A stretch of DNA of 44,723 nucleotides from Spirochaeta sp. UBA5339 (GTDB lineage Bacteria; Spirochaetota; Spirochaetia; DSM-2461). Position numbers and translations under genes: made by a program. Under the pieces are notes generated by a model. That model was not told the DNA's origin. It worked only from the letters and a program-made list of their open reading frames with translations, and did not search any database. Location: NCBI GenBank assembly GCA_002408085.1, contig DHQL01000012.1, positions 138,272 through 182,994 on the forward strand, written 5' to 3'. Positions 41,531-44,723 of this stretch are shown here, one piece after another (position 1 is the first letter of the stretch; each line of letters opens with the position of its first letter).

Positions 41531-42712
41531 ATGAAAAAAAATATCACATTTATATTAATATTACTTTCCATTACCGGTCTGGCCTTCGGTAAAGACCGTT
41601 TCTACTCTCCTGCCTTCAGCTGGACCAGTCCCGAGGTAAAAGCCCAGGGAGGTTCCTTTATAGCCAACGGCAGCGGATACAACTCCCTGCTCGTTAATCC
41701 AGCCTCCTTTGCTAAGACTACGGAGAAGGAAAAGAAAGACGGAGAAGTAAAGAGAAAGGGTGAACTGACACTTATTTCCATTGGCGCAGGATTCTCCGGA
41801 GAGCTTTTTCAGCTAATGGAAGATACGAGGGACGATGCTAAAAATCCTATTGAGCTGATTCTGGATCAGGTTACATCCAACGGTATCGGTGCTTCGGTTC
41901 AGTTCGGATCAGGGTATGTGGGCAAAGGCCTCGGCATCGGTTTTATGTCGGTTACAGAGATGAATGCCCCCCAGGCTGAAACCACTCTTGGTGTAACCGG
42001 TGACATTATCATGACCAACGGTCTGATCCTTGGATACGCCCATCCCTTTGAGCTGGGACAGTTCAAGCTGGTCGTGGGCGGAGACATCAGGCCCATGCAC
42101 AGGATCTTTATCAACGATATCAATATCAGGTCTTTTACTGACAGCCTTTCAGGCGGTGACAGCGATGTAACTTTCGACACCGTTGATGCCATGGGCGGTT
42201 TCGGTGTCGGTTTTGACCTGGGTGTCGACTTCTACTGGAGAGATCTTATTGCCAGCATGACAATGAGGGATATCGGAAACACAAGATATTTCTTCAAGTC
42301 CATGGATACTCTCTTCGGCATGCAGTTCTCGGGCAACTCGGTTGATGATATCTATGTTACACCCTGGACCCTGAACTTCGGTGTGGCCTACAGTCCTACA
42401 ATGGGCAAGATCAACAGGTTTATCGATCCAACAATCCACGCCTCATGGTCTCAGCCTCTTGTTAAAGAGGATTCTCTTTACGGATACAGTGCACAGTCAT
42501 TCTGGACAAGGCTTGATATGGGTGCAGAAATAGTGCTCCTCTCCTCTGTAGCCCTGCGCGCCGGATTCCAGGGAGGATACTTTACCGCAGGCTTCGGTCT
42601 TGATCTCTTCTTCCTTGAACTGAACGGTGCTCTATACTCCGAGGAACTGGGAACTCATGCAGGAGACAAATCAAGTATGGGCGGATCAATGGAAGTGGCC
42701 TTCCGTTTCTGA
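41531..42712 (+). CDS. Outer-membrane beta-barrel-type protein
   Basis: Predicted outer-membrane protein of 393 residues. A signal peptide covers about 1-20 (LAFG). The mature protein alternates amphipathic beta strands and Gly-rich turns, and ends in a C-terminal aromatic (MEVAFRF), as barrel proteins do. An early AQGGSFIANGSGYNSLLVNPASFA recalls the GxxxA...NPAxLA start of FadL/PorV-like and treponemal UPF0164 barrels. The ATG at 41531 has a perfect GGAGGT site; the frame opens earlier inside the lipoprotein gene. The protein at 43514 shares the NPA feature (ARFYNPAYLAL). A strong terminator follows. Confidence 0.75.
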   Translation: MKKNITFILILLSITGLAFGKDRFYSPAFSWTSPEVKAQGGSFIANGSGYNSLLVNPASFAKTTEKEKKDGEVKRKGELTLISIGAGFSGELFQLMEDTRDDAKNPIELILDQVTSNGIGASVQFGSGYVGKGLGIGFMSVTEMNAPQAETTLGVTGDIIMTNGLILGYAHPFELGQFKLVVGGDIRPMHRIFINDINIRSFTDSLSGGDSDVTFDTVDAMGGFGVGFDLGVDFYWRDLIASMTMRDIGNTRYFFKSMDTLFGMQFSGNSVDDIYVTPWTLNFGVAYSPTMGKINRFIDPTIHASWSQPLVKEDSLYGYSAQSFWTRLDMGAEIVLLSSVALRAGFQGGYFTAGFGLDLFFLELNGALYSEELGTHAGDKSSMGGSMEVAFRF

Positions 42713-42736
42713 CAGAAATATAATCTGATTTTTTAC

Positions 42737-42766
42737 AGCCCGGATATCGTATCCGGGCTTTTTTTT
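42737..42766 (+). terminator. Rho-independent terminator between the two lipoprotein-barrel pairs
   Basis: AGCCCGGATA (42737-42746) pairs perfectly with TATCCGGGCT (42750-42759) over a three-base loop, followed by a T-run to 42766. It ends the first pair, so the second pair needs its own promoter. Confidence 0.92.
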
Positions 42767-42781
42767 CTGTATATTAAATAT

Positions 42782-43513
42782 ATGAATAGAGTATTGCCCT
42801 TCATTTTAGGGCTGATTGTACTTCTTTCCGGCTGTGACAGTCCTGTCGGTTTTAATATCTTCTCGGCCCTCAAAAACACTGACAATATTTCGGTTACCGA
42901 GGCCATCGCCTCGGGTGATGAGGATGTAATGACGGCTGTATATAACCGCGAAAGTGCAAAGCTGGCTTCCCTTGATCCGGACACACAAACTGCAGATTTT
43001 ATCGAGGTGAGTCTGGGGATTGCCGACCTTCAGGCGGCGCGGTCTAAGGCAGTGTTTCTCTTTCTGGCACTGATATCCATTTCTGTTACCGACAGTGAAG
43101 TAGCTGAAGTTATAGTTAGTAAGGTAATTGAGAATTATCTTCGAGAAGTGACCGAGGCAGTTAGAAGTGTTCTCGATTATAATGGCAGCCCATCGGCAAC
43201 CCAGACATTTATTTCGATTCTGGGGCTTGTGGTGTGGTGGTATTATGTGGCAGAGGATCTGGGACTGAATGTTTCTGATATGATAGAAGAATATAACAGT
43301 GGTACTATATCCGGCTATTTAGGTACTGTAAATGTTGAGGCTGATTCTTCCTATTATGAAAGCGAAGCAGAGCTGACAAATGAACTGGCAGAAGATGTTC
43401 AATATATGAGTGACTACCTTGATCTTATATTGACAGATGAGCAGATTGAACAGCTCCCTGATCTGGAACAGGCTGTTATTAATGTTCAGGCACTGTACAA
43501 TCTGGGGAGCTGA
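42782..43513 (+). CDS. Lipoprotein, second member of the duplicated pair
   Basis: Predicted lipoprotein of 243 residues. The signal ends LLSGC with Cys18. The mature start CDSPVGFNIFSALKNTDN parallels the lipoprotein at 40762, but the rest has diverged, and a hydrophobic stretch lies near SILGLVVWWYYVAEDLG. It is otherwise helical. The ATG is only 16 bases past the T-run of the preceding terminator and has no Shine-Dalgarno; TATATT/TATTAA just before it could be a -10, so a nearly leaderless transcript is possible. Its stop directly abuts the ATG of the next barrel gene. Confidence 0.8.
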   Translation: MNRVLPFILGLIVLLSGCDSPVGFNIFSALKNTDNISVTEAIASGDEDVMTAVYNRESAKLASLDPDTQTADFIEVSLGIADLQAARSKAVFLFLALISISVTDSEVAEVIVSKVIENYLREVTEAVRSVLDYNGSPSATQTFISILGLVVWWYYVAEDLGLNVSDMIEEYNSGTISGYLGTVNVEADSSYYESEAELTNELAEDVQYMSDYLDLILTDEQIEQLPDLEQAVINVQALYNLGS

Positions 43514-44632
43514 ATGAGAAATATCCTGCTCACTTCTGTTCTGCTGCTGTCATCATTTACAGTTTCTGCTCAGCCTTTAACCTGGATTTCTGGAAGGATG
43601 TCCGCCCTGGGGGGAGGGCATGCAGCCGATGGGAAGACATTCTCCGCACGGTTTTACAATCCAGCCTATCTGGCCCTTGATAAGAATGAAACTCTCTATT
43701 CCGATATAAGTCTCTCTTTTTCAGGTTTTAATGACAAGATTGTCGGTCTGATAACCGATCAGGACTATCTTGGCCTCCTTCCAGTGGAAGAGGGAACCTA
43801 TTTTAAGGCGGACCTTTCCGGCCCCCTCAATTCCGGCTTTATCAGGGACAATACCGGTTTCAGGGCATTCAATCAGATAAATGTTCTGAGCTTTACACCC
43901 AATATGGTTGTCTCATCGGCTTTCCGGATTCGGAGTGTAATGGCCTTTGAAGGGGGGCATGGATGGGAGCTGCCTCTTCCTGGATCATGGAGGGGGAAGG
44001 CATACTGGGGTTTTTTGGGGAAGTATATCATCGGATGGGAGTATATCTACAGCGATGATGTTCTTGAATTTCTCTACTCCCTGAGCAAACCTTCTCTTCT
44101 GCTTGAGAGTCCCATGACCGTTAAAACAGGTGCCGGGCTGGATTTCGGTGCAGTGCATGTACTTTCAAACTCCTTTTCCTGGGCAATTACAGCCCATGAT
44201 CTACTTACACCATATGCAGAGTTTACCTATGACAGTGCCGAGGATTATGGTCAGTCCAATGGATACAGCTCCGTGGAGTTCGGCCTTGCACCTGTAGTTG
44301 TGTCGGCGGGCATTAAATACTCGCCGGCGGTTTTCAGGAAAAACAGGTGGATCGGCCCCTGGGATATTTTCTTCGATTACAGGGACATTTTTGCTTTTGC
44401 CTATGATGATCCGGTCAATCCGATTTTAAACATAGGAATAGGAACAGAGCTGACTCTACTGAATATTATTGATCTCCGCCTGGGAATGACTGAGGGCCTT
44501 TTTTCCATGGGAACGGCAATAAAATTTAAGCATTGGGGAGCAGGTATCTCTTTTTATGGGAATGAGTTATCTGGTGAGCCGGGGGTGTTTTCTGTATACA
44601 GTGTTAAATTAAATATAGAATTTCATAAATGA
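43514..44632 (+). CDS. Outer-membrane beta-barrel-type protein, second pair
   Basis: Predicted outer-membrane protein of 372 residues with a signal peptide (about 1-19, TVSAQ). The N-terminus ISGRMSALGGGHAADGKTF then ARFYNPAYLAL fits FadL/PorV-like barrels of the kind found in treponemes. Later parts alternate beta strands (TVKTGAGLDFGAVHV, GLAPVVVSAGIKY, LNIGIGTELTLLNIIDLRLG). The ATG follows the lipoprotein stop with no spacer, indicating coupled translation. No terminator hairpin is visible after it. Exact family is uncertain; secretion and barrel nature are well supported. Confidence 0.75.
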   Translation: MRNILLTSVLLLSSFTVSAQPLTWISGRMSALGGGHAADGKTFSARFYNPAYLALDKNETLYSDISLSFSGFNDKIVGLITDQDYLGLLPVEEGTYFKADLSGPLNSGFIRDNTGFRAFNQINVLSFTPNMVVSSAFRIRSVMAFEGGHGWELPLPGSWRGKAYWGFLGKYIIGWEYIYSDDVLEFLYSLSKPSLLLESPMTVKTGAGLDFGAVHVLSNSFSWAITAHDLLTPYAEFTYDSAEDYGQSNGYSSVEFGLAPVVVSAGIKYSPAVFRKNRWIGPWDIFFDYRDIFAFAYDDPVNPILNIGIGTELTLLNIIDLRLGMTEGLFSMGTAIKFKHWGAGISFYGNELSGEPGVFSVYSVKLNIEFHK

Positions 44633-44635
44633 TTA

Positions 44636-44664
44636 TTGACACTTTTAGTCGCATTAGGTATATT
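44636..44664 (+). promoter_or_regulatory. Near-consensus sigma70 promoter for the tRNA gene at the right edge
   Basis: -35 TTGACA (44636-44641), exact 17-base spacer, -10 TATATT (44659-44664). Transcription would start near 44671, about 33 bases before the tRNA 5' end. It begins only a few bases after the barrel gene stop. Confidence 0.85.
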
Positions 44665-44703
44665 ACCACTCGTTCAACGGGACGCCACAGCGGAACGTTA
44701 GAC

Positions 44704-44723
44704 GGGCCGCTAGCTCAGCTGGC
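44704..44723 (+). tRNA. tRNA gene, 5' part only, cut by the window edge
   Basis: The last 20 bases read as an acceptor strand GGGCCGC, the T-A at positions 8-9, a D-stem GCTC and the D-loop start AGCTGGC. This matches the 5' third of a bacterial tRNA. The acceptor sequence resembles some tRNA-Lys genes, but the anticodon is outside the window, so identity is left open. Confidence 0.8.

Overview
The window looks like a chromosomal segment of a free-living or non-parasitic spirochaete (order Spirochaetales), with moderate-to-high GC and long stretches of same-strand genes. The taxonomic call is an inference. It rests on a divergent FliG1-like motor protein next to a short alanyl-tRNA synthetase (as in Borrelia, from memory), loose spirochaetal lipoboxes, bactofilin/PilZ/TPR genes, and comEC-ksgA and pta in the same neighbourhood. 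I see no insertion sequence, prophage, CRISPR array or rRNA. No gene-free gap exceeds about 230 bases. The largest are 37285-37513 (divergent promoter region), 33778-33995 (very AT-rich leader), 9057-9265 (GC-rich, no convincing gene) and 40601-40761 (AT-rich leader).

Layout. (1) 1-2.9 kb, plus strand: end of fliG1, then alaS, closed by a strong two-way terminator. (2) 2.98-9.8 kb, minus strand: yccF; a two-gene TPR operon with a near-consensus promoter; hisZ-hisG-hisB; a four-LysM cell-wall amidase; rsmD. (3) 9.9-16.1 kb, minus strand: dnaE, yggT and recG, read in that order. (4) 16.2-22.3 kb, minus strand: a tightly overlapping five-gene operon of a nucleotide-sugar dehydratase, a sugar aminotransferase and the three subunits of a molybdenum-hydroxylase-like enzyme whose large subunit has lost the cofactor glycine motif. 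(5) 22.4-27.2 kb: a small secreted protein, an RlpA/SPOR-like envelope protein and a TylF-like methyltransferase (plus), facing a CPBP protease, a cysteine-less thioredoxin-fold protein and an SfsA-GIY-YIG fusion (minus). (6) 27.3-34.5 kb, plus strand: a PilZ protein, a repeat lipoprotein, a HEAT-like secreted protein, a short comEC coupled to ksgA, a methyltransferase and a Trp-rich small protein. (7) 34.6-37.3 kb, minus strand: pta, dapB, dapA. (8) 37.5-40.6 kb, plus strand: a TyrA-like dehydrogenase, bactofilin, TPR protein and mtaB. (9) 40.8-44.6 kb, plus strand: two consecutive lipoprotein plus outer-membrane-barrel gene pairs that look like a duplicated module. (10) The right edge enters a tRNA gene behind a near-perfect promoter.

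Much of the window is housekeeping: replication and repair (dnaE, recG), translation and RNA modification (alaS, rsmD, ksgA, mtaB), histidine and lysine/DAP synthesis, and acetyl-phosphate metabolism. The parts most likely to hold undescribed biology are the sugar/degenerate molybdenum-hydroxylase operon, the duplicated lipoprotein-barrel module, and the envelope proteins that keep a fold but lack its usual catalytic residues.
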